Positions 34,723 through 46,920 of a DNA stretch of 64,000 nt are shown here, piece by piece. A model generated the notes under the pieces. That model had not been told where the DNA came from. It was given only the letters and a program-made list of their open reading frames with translations, and ran no database searches. Source of the stretch: Glebionis coronaria (Eukaryota > Streptophyta > Magnoliopsida > Asterales > Asteraceae); the NCBI GenBank assembly GCA_025667525.1, contig JANFOE010000190.1, forward strand, positions 2,172,501 to 2,236,500, in the 5' to 3' direction. The translations under genes and the position numbers were made by a program. Numbering within the stretch: position 1 is the first letter of the stretch; every line of letters starts with the position of its first letter.

Positions 34723-35385
34723 TTTTTTTTGTGGTTTTGGATTGTATTAACCTTTTTGGAATTTGGTGAAATGTATTAAGTAGACAAAAATCTACAAATC
34801 TCCTCCTTAATCAAATCTCTCGATTAAAGAAGCCTCAAGGAATGAAAACGATCACGTGAAGTGAACGCCTTCGATGACTTTAGAACGATGGTGGAACACC
34901 AAATCGTTCAAGAGGGTTTAATCAATAGAAACCAAGAAAATATATATGATACTTAGTAATACTTTGGGCGGCAAAACCCTCGATTAGCTCTCACAATCAA
35001 ATACTCACAAGCAAGCGGGGAAACGAGGCGGCGCGAAGCACTTAAAAGCCTTTTTCCTTAGGATATATTTTATAATATCCGCCTTATACCCAACTTATAG
35101 TTTGTATTTTCAAGATTAAGCTTCACGAAAGTATTTATCTATTTTTGCCTTTTTCTTTGGTTTGAGATTCGAATACAATGATTGGGTAATGACCTCCCAA
35201 GTCAAGGTTGTGATTTCTCACGTATTTGGAGTACTTGTGAATTTATTGTTCTACGTATACAATATAGTAATAATATTCACACAAAAACCAAAAACCGATA
35301 ATACGTATTAGTAGAGTGCTACTAATACAAATACTAATTATGGTTAGTATAAAAACAACAATGCCAAATCAAAACACAACACGCC
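34723..35385 (-). other. Athila 5' leader
   Basis: About 660 bp between the PBS and gag on the minus strand, AT-rich, with no reading frame. This is the expected place for packaging signals; none is recognisable by eye. Confidence 0.6.
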
Positions 35386-35406
35386 TCCCCGGCAGCGGCG
35401 CCAAAA
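35386..35406 (-). promoter_or_regulatory. Athila primer-binding site
   Basis: The minus strand reads TTTTGGCGCCGCTGCCGGGG directly after the LTR end. It resembles the TGGCGCC-type site of Athila/Tat elements, usually assigned to tRNA-Asp. The site fixes the LTR boundary at 35407. Confidence 0.8.
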
Positions 35407-38400
35407 TGATGTAGTGTTTTTGCTACCCTTTAGGAAAAGAGCAACAAAAGTGGCAAGTATTAAGTGTCGGTTTAGGAAAACCAAGCACTAATGACCAATT
35501 AAGTTCGTTCTCAAGGAGGCTAGTGTGTTATGTGTGTAATGATATGGATTAATTTGTGATTATATTTGAGAAAGAAAAATAGAAAAGGGATTAGAAGAGA
35601 ATGACGGTTATGAAGACGGATTAAACTAAGTCTAAAAAGGCGTACACGTAAAGTCGTAAAAACCACCAAAATTAAAATTTTAACCTAAAAATTTCTAAAA
35701 ATTACCAAAAATCCCTAATAATATTCTAAGAGTTTACAAAAAATCAAAACTTGCAAAAACCTTTTAATTAATTAGATAATGACTTTTTAATGCTAATTAA
35801 AGCCCTAAAAATCAAAATTAATTATTAAAAAGCCCTAAACAAGATTTTAAAGTTTGTAAACCTCAAAAATACTCTAATTAAGCTAAAAACTATTTTCAAA
35901 ATTTTAAAACCAATTAAAACTATTTTTAAACAATTAAAAACTCCTAAAATCAATTAAATCTTAAATTAATTATAGAAAATAATTAAAAGACCTAAAAAAA
36001 TATTTGGAAAGTTGCAAAAATCCTAATTAAGTGTTTAGAACCTAGGAAAAATATAAAAACCTAGAAAATCAGACTTTTAATTTTTAATAATAAAATAATA
36101 TTAAAATAATATTAAAATTCCAAAAATTATAAAAAATTATAAAAACTTGCAAACTAGCTTAATTTAACCTAAATAACTCAAAAATGAAAGTGAAATTATC
36201 TAATTACCCCTATTGGGCCTAGAAAATGGGCCAAACCCAAAATAGTCCCTTATTGGGCTTAATTAAGGCCCAATAAGAAAAAGTGTTCAAAATAAGCCCA
36301 AAAAGCATAGGTTGACTCAAAATTTGATTTTAAACAACTTTTTCCAAAGGCCCAAAAGCTGAAAATGTGAAATAAGCTAACTTATAATAAGCAGCTTATT
36401 CTTAATGGGCTTTTAAGCCCATTAAGCTATAAGCTGATGCCATAAGCTAAAATTTAACACACAAGCTTCTTTTGACCTAACAAAGACTTCTGCAAAAAGA
36501 AATTTCAAATAAGCCCACTTAATAAGCCAGAAACAGTTCACAAACTTATTCACAAAACGACAAAATAGTCGTTTTTATGATCTAGACCACCTCAGAAGCT
36601 GATTCAAGTTGCAAAATGTTTCTTATGACAAAACTAAGCTTAATAATCAAAAACCTTTCAAATAAGCACACTCAATAAGCTGGAAAGTCAATGAAGCACT
36701 TATGTTAAAAGTCAAACAAGTTGGTTTTCTAGTAAAAAGTCAAAGTCAAAGTCTCATAAGCTCCAGTTTACTTAAATGGGTCAAATAATGAAGATCTATC
36801 ACAAAAAATAAGTTGTTGCAAGTCAGAATAAGCTAGAATAGCTTATTGCTAAGCTGATGACAAAATTGCACTAGCAGGGGCTAGTTTTGGATGTTGAGCA
36901 GTGGAAACTTTTTCCACTGCTTGACTATTTTGACTTTTTGTCTTTAGTGACTTTTTTTATAATTCAGATTTCACAAAGGCACCCAAATGATCTTTGGATC
37001 AAAAGGAGTCAATAACAATCAAAATAACACAATCACTAACACCCAATTGATACAGTTTAATCAATCATTCATCAGACATGATATAGACATGAACAATAAG
37101 CAGTTAAGCACTTATAAGCAGTTTTAGCACAAATCAGCCAGCCAAATTCAACCAAATGCACACACAAGCTATAATAAACTCCAATAAGCAAGTCTAAACA
37201 GGTTTCATGCACTGGTTCAAAGAATTAAGCAAGATTCAAGCAATGAAAGTTACTGATTAACACTAACACATGCAGTTTCTACTTTTGCTGATGTATTTGA
37301 CACACAAGCCAATTTCAACACTCCAAATCTTTCAAACAGGTTATATTAATGATGATTTAACAGCTTTTATCCCTAAACATGCATAAACTCTAGGTTTTCC
37401 CAAAATTTTAGGTCAAAAATCAGTCAACTCAACAAGATATAGCAATTTGTTTACTTCAAGTGTTCAAACCCAAAAACTTGCAGCAAAACACTCTCTACAA
37501 GGTATGTATCAGATACAAAGCATAAACAACAACTTCCCTTAACACAATAACAAGTTACAAGCATAAACCAGTAGACCCAAACACCCCTTTAACTTTTTAA
37601 AATCAAAATTTTCAAAATCAAAATGAGATTTCAGGCCAACCAAGCATCAATTAACACTAAAACAAGTATAATAAACAGATTCAAGCAAGAACAAGCCACA
37701 CAATTCACAAGAACACAAGTTTCATACAAATACCACCAAAAATCACAATTTAAGCAGATTTTGAGATTAAGTATGCAAACCTCATGGATGTACATCCACA
37801 CCCACGAATTTTGAGCTTATGTGCTATCAAGAACGAGCACAAGCTTCCACAATAAGCCTGCTAAGATTGAACAAGGGTTAAGCACAATATCATAAAAATC
37901 AGAAACTTTGGAAAACTTGATTGATGCAAACTTGTTACCCCACACTTGATTATCCCCAAGTTATAAGCCTCACCACACCTTAACCAACTCAGTTAGGATG
38001 CTATGATCAGCCGTATAGCCCAAGAATTCCAAGATTAGAACAAGACTTAGCAAAATATCAAGAAAATGAGGAAATATGCAAACTTTTGCACACTCCTCTT
38101 TTGAAAACAGGTTTTGAACTTCAAGAACTAACAAACATATAACAAATGAAAGCAGTAAATATGATTGGCCAATGACTTTTCTTCAAGATTTCAAACTCAA
38201 TTTCATTAACTTAGAAAATGGGATTTACAGAAACTTGAACAAGGAAAAATCAAAAGCAAAGACTAAATGTTGGAACCCTAAGCCTTTATATAGGCATACA
38301 ATGAGCTAAGTTACTGAATAAAAACGTGAACCCTAAGTGCTTGATCTTCCAAATATGCCCTTGTAGAATTTGAAAAACTTGGACTCATGTGATGTTTCCT

Positions 38401-39643
38401 TGGACGTTTGTGGGGTGGATAGCTGTTGGAATTTGATCTAAGGGCTCAAACAAAGCTTAAAATGTAAGCTTGTATATGGATGGTTGATTTTCTGGCTTGT
38501 TTTGGCAGTTTCCCCAAAAGTGTGTAGCAAGGGTTTATCATGTGAGCACATGAGTGACGTGGCAAGGGTTTTTGAAGTGGGGATATGTTTATGTTGAGGT
38601 TAATCACAAAACTGGACAAGATCATGGTCTAATTCATAGTAATTAGTAAATCCCCAATTCGGATTATGAACTCCAAGAACAAGGTTTTGATCTTGTTTTA
38701 AGTTTAAATACATGTTAACCGCCACTTTCAAACTTAATTAATTAAGTTTGTTAAATACGGTTAAGTGGAAGGTGACATGGCAAAATGGTGGAGTATGATT
38801 GGTGAAGAGTGTGAGTGGGACACATGGCAGCTTGTCACTGGTCTAGGTATCTTTCATGTTGGCCAGCTTAAACCTCTTGATTCTTTACTTCTTGTCTTTT
38901 CAGTAGAAAAGTCTATCAACGCCACAATTAGCCTTATCAACTTTTGCCCTTTTACATTTTTGGACCAAAAACTTTTACAAAGTGAAATCAGGGGTAATTC
39001 TTGCCAGTTTTGAATTCTTCAAGGGCTGGTTTGGTATTTTCTTCAAGGATAATGGTCTAGACTTGTATAATTGACATTTTGGAGGACTGAAATTGCCAAG
39101 TCTTGATGATTGAGGGACCATTTTTGCCAATTGTTGAAAGTTGAGGGTCCTTTGTGTAATTTTGGAATTTTCAAAGGACCAAACTTGTTATTTCTTGTAC
39201 TTTGAAGGACTTCATGATGTATTTGACTTTGTGAATGATATTGGTTGACAATTTAGCTTTGTTGAGGGGCTAAACTTGCCAATTCTTCAAAGTTAAGGGT
39301 CCTTTTTGTAATTTTGACAAACTTTAGGGACCAAACTTGAAATTATGAGGATACAAGGGTATAAAGTGTCAATTCTTCATAATTGGAGGACCCTTCTTAA
39401 TAATTCTTCAAATCTTCAAGGGTTGGTCTTGGGAAAGTCTTCACTAGGGCTTGGTTCATTGTGCGGCTTTGTTTCCCGTGTTTGTTTTTGCATGATTCTT
39501 GTGATCTTTTGTCATTTTTTCAATATCCGTACCTAAAATACACAAGCAACAAACACAAGCATATATTTGGGTATTTTGATGATATTTAATGCATTTTAAG
39601 CCCTATTTGGAAGATGAGACTATGCATAAAAGCAGTCTTATCA
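35407..39643 (-). repeat. Athila 5' LTR
   Basis: 4237 bp, TGATAAGACTGC at the minus-strand start (39643) and ...CACTACATCA at its end (35407). It retains about 490 bp (36216-36704) missing from the other LTR; that segment is rich in AAGCTTATT/AATAAGC words and 'gggcttaa' phrases. TATA box on the minus strand at 38285-38294. Short plus frames at 37623-37814, 38765-39013 and 39345-39536 mirror those in the other LTR and are not genes. Confidence 0.88.
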
Positions 39644-39821
39644 AGTTTCCTCGCGGACGGTTAAGGCTCATGTGTTGTTGGTTGAGATTATTTTCGTGTA
39701 AACTGAGTTCACGTTTGAACGTGAAGGTTTTATCAGGGATATGCGTCCTCGTTTGTTTGCTGAGAATAAGTTTGAGTTTGGGAGTGAATCTCGGGACGAG
39801 ATTTCTATTAGGAGGGAGTGA
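39644..39821 (+). mobile_element. Internal region 1 of the array, distal part with PPT
   Basis: Resumes after the Athila LTR with AGTTTCCTCGC, matching 44130 onward in internal region 2, and ends in purine-rich TTAGGAGGGAGTGA before LTR B. Reading frame +1 shows LFAENKFEFGSESRDEIS, resembling the very end of a Tekay-type pol. So the internal region may keep the last codons of a lost polyprotein. Confidence 0.7.
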
Positions 39822-42421
39822 TGTGACAACCGTGGTTTTGGGTTAGTCACTTGGTCTTACTTTTAGGTTATTTTATGTGTGCTTACTTGAATTGTGTGTT
39901 TACGTGTTTATTTTGTGTGAACGAGGTTGGTGTGGTTATCGTTTATGAGTATAGAGTACTCATAAGTAAATCGAGGAACGGTTATTTCATGTTCATGAGC
40001 TCACAAGTGGTGACTATGAAATGAAAATGGTGATATTGTGGTGTTTACGTATACGTATAAGTATTATAGTAATAGTATTTTTTTAGGATTTACGGTTTAG
40101 CATTTAGAGGTCTCGGGTGAGGTAATTATCCATATGAATATTTTTTGGGATGGTTTTAAGTCATTTAGGACTTAGTTATAAAGTTTATTTCAAAATTTGA
40201 GATTTTTTTTAAAAGTGTATATTTTACGTCTTTTACGGTAAACCGCGTAAAAACTGACTAGTTTTACGGTTTTGAGGTTTTGGAAGCTTTAGGAGCTGAA
40301 ATAAATTATGGAAAATTAAGGTAATATTATTAACATAATATTAAATAATAAAAAAAACGAATTTATTGGGTGTTTGGGGCGGTTTAGACGCACCAAAGAA
40401 AGAGAAAAAGGGAAAAAGGGGAAAAAAAAGGAAAGTTCGGTGTTATACTTGGACTAGGATTTTATGTACACACTATATAAGGTTATCTAATAAATAAAAT
40501 AAAACATAAATCCCTGGAGACAAAGAAAAATTCGTGGGTTTCATAGAGGAGAATTAGGGTTCTTCAAAAAATTAGGTTTTCTTCATCTTCCATTGATTTA
40601 AGGTAAAAACCTTTATTAACCTTTTTAATTAAATTGTTTTTATGTTTAATTAATCATTCTTATGATGGATTTAGGTTAGATTTAATTTTAAAAACAGTGA
40701 ATTAATGTTATAATGAGTTCATAATGATTAAATAAATTAGGTCTTGTAATTAGAGGGATTAGGGTTAATTAATGTGGTTGATTTTGTTAAACCCGTTTTA
40801 AAAAAAACTGGGCAGAATTTTGAGTCTATTGTTTTGATCATATCTCGAGTTCTAGGAACATTCAAGATGCGATCAAACTAGCCCTGGATAGGTAATTGAG
40901 TTGGATTTCTAAATCAAGAAACGAGAACTAAATTGGAGGCCGGGAAGTTGGTCAAAAACAGGTTACAACAGCCGGAGGTCAAAACAGTTTTGAATTCAGC
41001 CTGTTTTCTTTTTAAGTTTTGGGTTGTTTGCGGTACTTAGGGTTGCATTGGGATCTTCTCACGAACATGAGAGATGGTTTATATATTGTAGTAAGGATCT
41101 GAACTTGGGCTAAGATTGTGGTTTAGGGAAAGACCCTCTAATGGTAATGAACTTTTCATACGTTTAAAATCAGTGATTTCTGGATAGGTAGCAATATATA
41201 CACATAAATCTGGGCCTTAACAGTAGCTTTAAGGTTAGAGCAAGTGGGAGGTTTTAGCTAACATGTATAAAAGTGTGAATATTCCTTTTACAGAAACCAT
41301 GGGTATGTTTAAGTGGACGTTTGACTTAAAGTTTTAAGACCTAAAACTGGGACTGTTTTGTGTAAAATTATGAACGGGATAGCTATTAAACTTAACCAAG
41401 TTAGGGACTTGTTAAGGAAGGGTAATAGGGTGATTAGAGCTTAACAATGAGGTAATTATACGGGAATAGACTAGATGTCCATCATAGGTTGATGAGCCAT
41501 CTTAGTGATTGGTTCGTGTATTGATTTCGTGTTTTTGGTTTGTTAGCTTGTTGCTAGCGAGGACTTGTGAAGAAGCTATCAGGTGAGTTTCATAGTCCCA
41601 TGTTTAATATTGATTTTGACTTCCAGATGGGATGGAAGAGACACTATGTTGAGTTATTTGTAAATAATGTTGTGAATGTTTTTATGGGTTGTGATGGACT
41701 TGTGTGTACACTTATGTGATTAACTGCTATGTGATTCTTGATTGTGTATGATTTGGATCTGGGGAAACGTGCCGTCTCAGTTATTGTGGTTTGACAAGGT
41801 AGTGGCCTTGTGGTTTGACAAGGTAGTGGCCTTGGGATAGGTACATAGTGTGATCATCTATGGTACCATGATGTTGTTTGGCAAGGTAGGAGCCTTGGAT
41901 TTTGGTTTGGAATGATTGATCTTGAATGCTAGTTGTTAATACATAATTGTAGCCCATTGTCCATATGTTAATGTGTTGATGGTTGTTAATCACAACTTGT
42001 AATTGATTTAGCGTTGGAGTCTAAACCTATGACTCTCACCAACTTTATGTTGACGTGTTTTAGTGTCTCTTTCAGGTGATACTATGGTTAAGCATGAGAA
42101 CATAAGTGGCTAGGATTGGAGAAGCTTAGGAATGCATATAGAAGGAGAATCCCCGTTCCTTCTTAGTTTCTTTTGTTTGTTTAATAAGTGATATTGTTGG
42201 CACCTATATGTTTGTTTTGTTTGTGATATTTGATTGTCTTGGGTAAGAGGTAGGACTGTTACCTACCTACCTAGACTCCTGCATTGTTGAGATATTGTCA
42301 TGACATTTGTGTCACCATTTTATGACATTTCTTATATCATTTAGTTATCTCTATAGACACGCTATTGTTGTGATGATATCCATACATCGCGCCCAATATT
42401 CCGCCATGGTGGGGTGTGACA
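39822..42421 (+). repeat. LTR B of the tandem array (middle, shared)
   Basis: 2600 bp, TGTGACAACC...GGGTGTGACA. It is preceded by a PPT and followed by a PBS, so it serves as 3' LTR of one unit and 5' LTR of the next. It has no target-site duplication of its own: its flanks are internal element sequence. It carries the same 26 bp tandem pair at 41781-41835. Confidence 0.88.
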
Positions 42422-44307
42422 GAATGGTATCAGAGATAATGGTTATAGAGAATTAGGTTGCCTAGTCGTGTAGCCTAGTCTATAGCTTAAGGGTCCCTGC
42501 ATATAGGCGTCATAGGAGTATGTGTGCATTTTATAGTAACTGATGTGTTTGAATATTATTTTCACAGTATTTGTTAGGTTATGAACTACCATGGTTCATA
42601 CTTAACTACATGTTATTTTCTTTACGAGTTTTGATTAGTGCGGGTGGAACCATGGTCGTATACGCTAGTCATTGTTGGATTTCGCTTAATTATGTTTTCA
42701 TGTTCTTTATACATTTTGAATTTTGTCTACGCTGGTTCAGCTGGACTACAAGTTTATGTGTTTCGTGCATTGGCTATGTTATTTTAATACATGGGGTTTT
42801 GGATCTTATCTTGTGTGGTTATGTGCTTGTGAGTTGTTGGATTATGTGTTATGTGTAGTATTAATTTCTTATAAGTGTCATCATAGGAGGGAGTATATTG
42901 GTGAACGGGAACATGTATAATTATGGAGGCCTACATAATTATATATGTGCCACAACACCACTGGACTTTCAAGTATGATTGCATGAAAGAGAGTTAATAC
43001 ATGCTTGTATAGTATATGTTGGATGGATTTGAGTGTAAGTACGCTTATGCCTATGTATGTAAAATTATTTTCTACTTACCGGTTGTATTCTTAGGATGGT
43101 TGCTAGCTCGTTTCTCTTTGAGATGTTCAACTTCTGTAGTAGCGCATTTCTCGGATCCTCATTTCACGTGTTTGTTTGTACGGTACTTTTGGCGGAAGGA
43201 TTTTGAGATGGTGGAGATTTCTTTTTGGGGTAACGATGTCTTTTGTTTCAAGTTATACATGGTAAAAAAAATAGAACTTGCATATTGAAAAAAAAATAGT
43301 TGTTGGTAGTCGATGAAATAAGGAAGTGTCGGGATCATGTTTCAAATAAGGTGGAATATAAATTCTTTAACATATAAGGATGACATGGTTATTTTAAAAT
43401 ATTTTGGTTTTGATCACCTAAAGTTATTGTTCTTAAGTTAAAAATTTTGTTCTTATTTAGTGAAATATGTTAAAATCATGTAATTAATAGAGTTTTAATT
43501 TTCTGGGATTAAAATAAATTAGGTTCTAGTTTTGGTAGTTAATGGGGGGTTTTAGGGTTTAAAAATCGTTTTTTTTGGTATAAATCGGAGTAGGCGGAAA
43601 CTGTCGCTAATCTGTCAAAATATGTCGCTAACTGTCAGAAACTGTCGCTAATGCCTAGGCAGATTTTGAGAAAAATCGTTTTGGTCATAACTTATTCGTT
43701 TTTAAAGGTTTTTGGGTGATTCAAAAGCCTAAAATTATGTACTCGGAACATACTTTTCAAATATTCAGAAAGTTTCGTAATTGGAAGTCAGTAGCTTGGT
43801 CGAATTAATTGTACAAGTGTTGAGTTCAAGGTTAATTTTCGGACAACATGGTTTAAACTCGTGTTTTGGGTAATTTTCGGTAATGAACACTTGGAGGGTT
43901 AACATAGAGATGAGTTGGGAAGGAATTTGAGAGTTCTTTAGACCTTATTATACGTGGTTATATTTTGATGAGTTTTGATTTATGGTATTTATGAGTAAGA
44001 CTGAAATCGGGGTGACAGTTTTAAACCCGTTGAGTTATGTGACGGCTCCTAACTTGGTTTCAAGACAGTTCTTGTTTGATGAGTTGCGAGATTTAGTTAG
44101 GTTGGTTACATAACTTTATGGTTTTGATAAGTTTCCTCGCAGACGGTTAAGGCTCATGTGTTGTTGGTTGAGATTGTTTTCGTGTAAACTGAGTTCACGT
44201 TTGAACGTGCAGGTTTTATCAGGGATATGCATCCTCGTTTGTTTGCTGAGAATAAGTTTGAGTTTGGGAGTGAATCTCGGGATGAGATTTCTATTAGGAG
44301 GGAGTGA
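42422..44307 (+). mobile_element. Internal region 2 of the array (intact, non-coding)
   Basis: 1886 bp from the PBS (42425-42436) to the PPT (TTAGGAGGGAGTGA, about 44294-44307). Closely similar to internal region 1, and including the 'ACTGTCGCTAA' triple at about 43597-43652. No gag or pol domain is present. It preserves the Athila target site at 44101-44140 without insertion. Confidence 0.85.
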
Positions 44308-46915
44308 TGTGACAACCGTGGTTTTGGGTTAGTCACTTGGTCTTACTTTTAGGTTATTTTATGTGTGCTTACTTGAATTGTGTGTTTACGTGTTTATTTT
44401 GTGTGAACGAGGTTGGTGTGGTTATCGTTTATGAGTATAGAGTACTCATAAGTAAATCGAGGAACGGTTATTTCATGTTCATGATCTCACAAGTGGTGAC
44501 TATGAAATGAAAATGGTGATATTGTGGTGTTTACGTATACGTATAAGTATTATAGTAATAGTATTTTTTTAGGATTTACGGTTTAGCATTTAGAGGTCTC
44601 GGGTGAGGTAATTATCCATATGAATATTTTTCGGGATGGTTTTAAGTCATTTAGGACTTAGTTATAAAGTTTATTTCAAAATTTGAGATTTTTTTTAAAA
44701 GTGTATATTTTACGTCTTTTACGGTAAACCGCGTAAAAACTGACTAGTTTTACGGTTTTGAGGTTTTGGAAGCTTTAGAAGCTGAAATAAATTAAGGAAA
44801 ATTAATGTAATATTATTAACATAATATTAAATAATAAAAATAAAAAAACGAATTTATTGGGTGTTTGGGTCGGTTTAGACGCACCAAAGAAAGAGAAAAA
44901 GGGAAAAAGGGAAAAAAAAGGAAAGTTGGGTGTTATACTTGGACTAGGATTTTATGTACACACTATATAAGGTTATCTAATAAATAAAATAAAACATAAA
45001 TCCCTGGAGACAAAGAAAAATTTGTGGGTTTCATAGAGGAGAATTAGGGTTCTTCAAAAAATTAGGTTTTCTTCATCTTCCATTGATTTAAGGTAAAAAC
45101 CTTCATTAACCTTTTAATTAAATTGTTTCTATGTTTAATTAATCATTCTTATGATGGATTTAGGTTAGGTTTAATTTTAAAAACAGTGAATTAATGTTAT
45201 AATAATTAGTTCATAATGATTAGATAAATTAGGTCTTGTAATTAGAGGGATTAGGGTTAATTAATGTGGTTGATTTTGTTAAACCCGTTTTTAAAAAAAC
45301 TGGGCAGAATTTTGAGTCTATTGTTTTGATCATATCTCAAGTTATAGGAACATTCAAGATGCGATCAAACTAGCCCTGGATAGTTAATTGAGTTGGCTTT
45401 CTAAATCAAGAAACGAGAACTAAATTGGAGGTCGGGAAGTGGGTCAAAAACAGGTTACAACAGTCGGAGGTCAAAACAGTTTTGAATTCAGCCTGTTTTC
45501 TTTTTAAGTTTTGGGTTGTTTGGGGTACTTAGGGTTGCATTGGGATCTTCTCACGAACATGAGTGATGGTTTATATATTGTAGTAAGGATCTGCACTTGG
45601 GCTAAGATTGTGGTTTAGGGTAAGACCCTCTAATGGTAATGAACTTTTCATACGTTTAAAATCAGTGAATTCTGGATAGGTAGCAATATATACACATATA
45701 TCTGGGCCTTAACAGTAGCTTTAAGGTTAGAGCAAGTGGGAGGTTTTAGCTAACATGTATAAAAGTGTGAATATTCCTTTTACAGAAACCATGGGTATGT
45801 TTAAGTGGATGTTTGACTTAAAGTTTTGAGACCTAAAACTGGGACTGTTTTGTGTAAAATTATGAACAGGATAGCTATTAAACTTAACCAAGTTAGGGAC
45901 TTGTTAAGGAAGGGTAATGGGGTGATTAGAGCTTAACAATGAGGTAATTATACGAGAATAAACTAGATGTCCATCATAGGTTGATGAGCCATCTTAGTGA
46001 TTGGTTCATGTATTGATTTCGTGTTTTTGGTTTGTTAGCTTGTTGCTAGTGCGAGGACTTGTGAAGAAGCTATCAGGTGAGTTTCATAGTCCCATGTTTA
46101 ATATTGATTTTGACTTCCAGATGGGATGGAATAGACACTATGTTGAGTTATTTGTAAATAATGCTGTGAATGTTTTTATGGGTTGTGATGGACTTGTGTG
46201 TACACTTATATGATTAACTGCTATGTGATTCTTGATTGTGTATGATTTGGATCGGGGGACACGTGCCGTCTCAGTTATTGTGGTTTGACAAGGTAGTGGC
46301 CTTGTGGTTTGACAAGGTAGTAGCCTTGGGATAGGTACATAGTGTGATCATCTATGGTACCATGATGTTGTTTGGCAAGGTAGGAGCCTTGGATTTTGGT
46401 TTGGAATGATTGATCTTGAATGCTAGTTGTTAATACATAATTGTAGCACATTGTCCATTTGTTATTGTGTTGATAGTTGTTAATCACAGCTTGTAATTGA
46501 TTTAGCGTTGGAGTCTAAACCTATGACTCTCACCAACTTTATGTTGACGTGTTTTAGTGTCTCTTTCAGGTGATACTATGGTTAAGCATGAGAACATAAG
46601 TGGCTAGGATTGGTGAATCTTAGGAATTCATATAGAAGGAGAATCCCCGTTCCTTCTTAGTTTCTTTTGTTTGTTTAATAAGTGATATTGTTGGCACCTA
46701 TATGTTTGTTTTGTTTGTGATATTTGATTGTCTTGGGTAAGAGGTAGGACTGTTACCTACTTACCTAGACTCTTGCATTGTTGAGATATTGGCATGACAT
46801 TTGTGTCACCATTTTATGACATTTCTTATATCATTTAGTTATCTCTATAGACACGCTATTGTTGTGATGATATCCATACGTCGCGCCCCATATTCCGCCA
46901 TGGTGGGGTCTGAAA
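44308..46915 (+). repeat. LTR C of the tandem array
   Basis: 2608 bp, closely similar to LTRs A and B. Its last bases read GGGTCTGAAA where A and B have GGGTGTGACA, so the terminal CA is mutated. The atgaa duplication follows immediately, fixing the end at 46915. Internal tandem pair at 46275-46330. Confidence 0.85.
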
Positions 46916-46920
46916 ATGAA
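46916..46920. repeat. Target-site duplication, right copy (atgaa)
   Basis: Matches 19023-19027 and directly follows LTR C. Confidence 0.75.

Larger units (their letters stand above)
23325..39643 (-). mobile_element. Nearly full-length Athila (Ty3/gypsy) retrotransposon
   Basis: Minus-strand order: 5' LTR 35407-39643, PBS about 35386-35406, gag, protease, RT/RNase H, integrase, PPT, 3' LTR 23325-27110. Total about 16.3 kb. It is inserted in internal region 1 of the tandem array; the uninterrupted version of the site is seen at 44101-44140. No env-like ORF lies between integrase and the PPT. The coding region has three frameshifts and one nonsense codon, so this copy cannot make its own full polyprotein. 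Its LTRs are very similar apart from one large rearrangement, so the insertion is probably young relative to its surroundings. Confidence 0.9.
19023..46920 (+). mobile_element. Tandem LTR-internal-LTR-internal-LTR retrotransposon array with TSD
   Basis: Three LTRs of one family (19028-21630, 39822-42421, 44308-46915) in the same orientation enclose two internal regions of nearly equal size. The first is 21631 to about 23324 plus 39644-39821; the second is 42422-44307. The outside is bounded by the same 5 bp, atgaa, at 19023-19027 and 46916-46920. The first internal region is split by a 16.3 kb Athila element. Neither internal region has gag or pol, so the family appears non-autonomous and would depend on proteins from a relative. 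The tRNA-Met-type PBS and LTR ends (TGTGACAACC...GGTGTGACA) fit Tekay-like chromoviruses. Confidence 0.8.
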
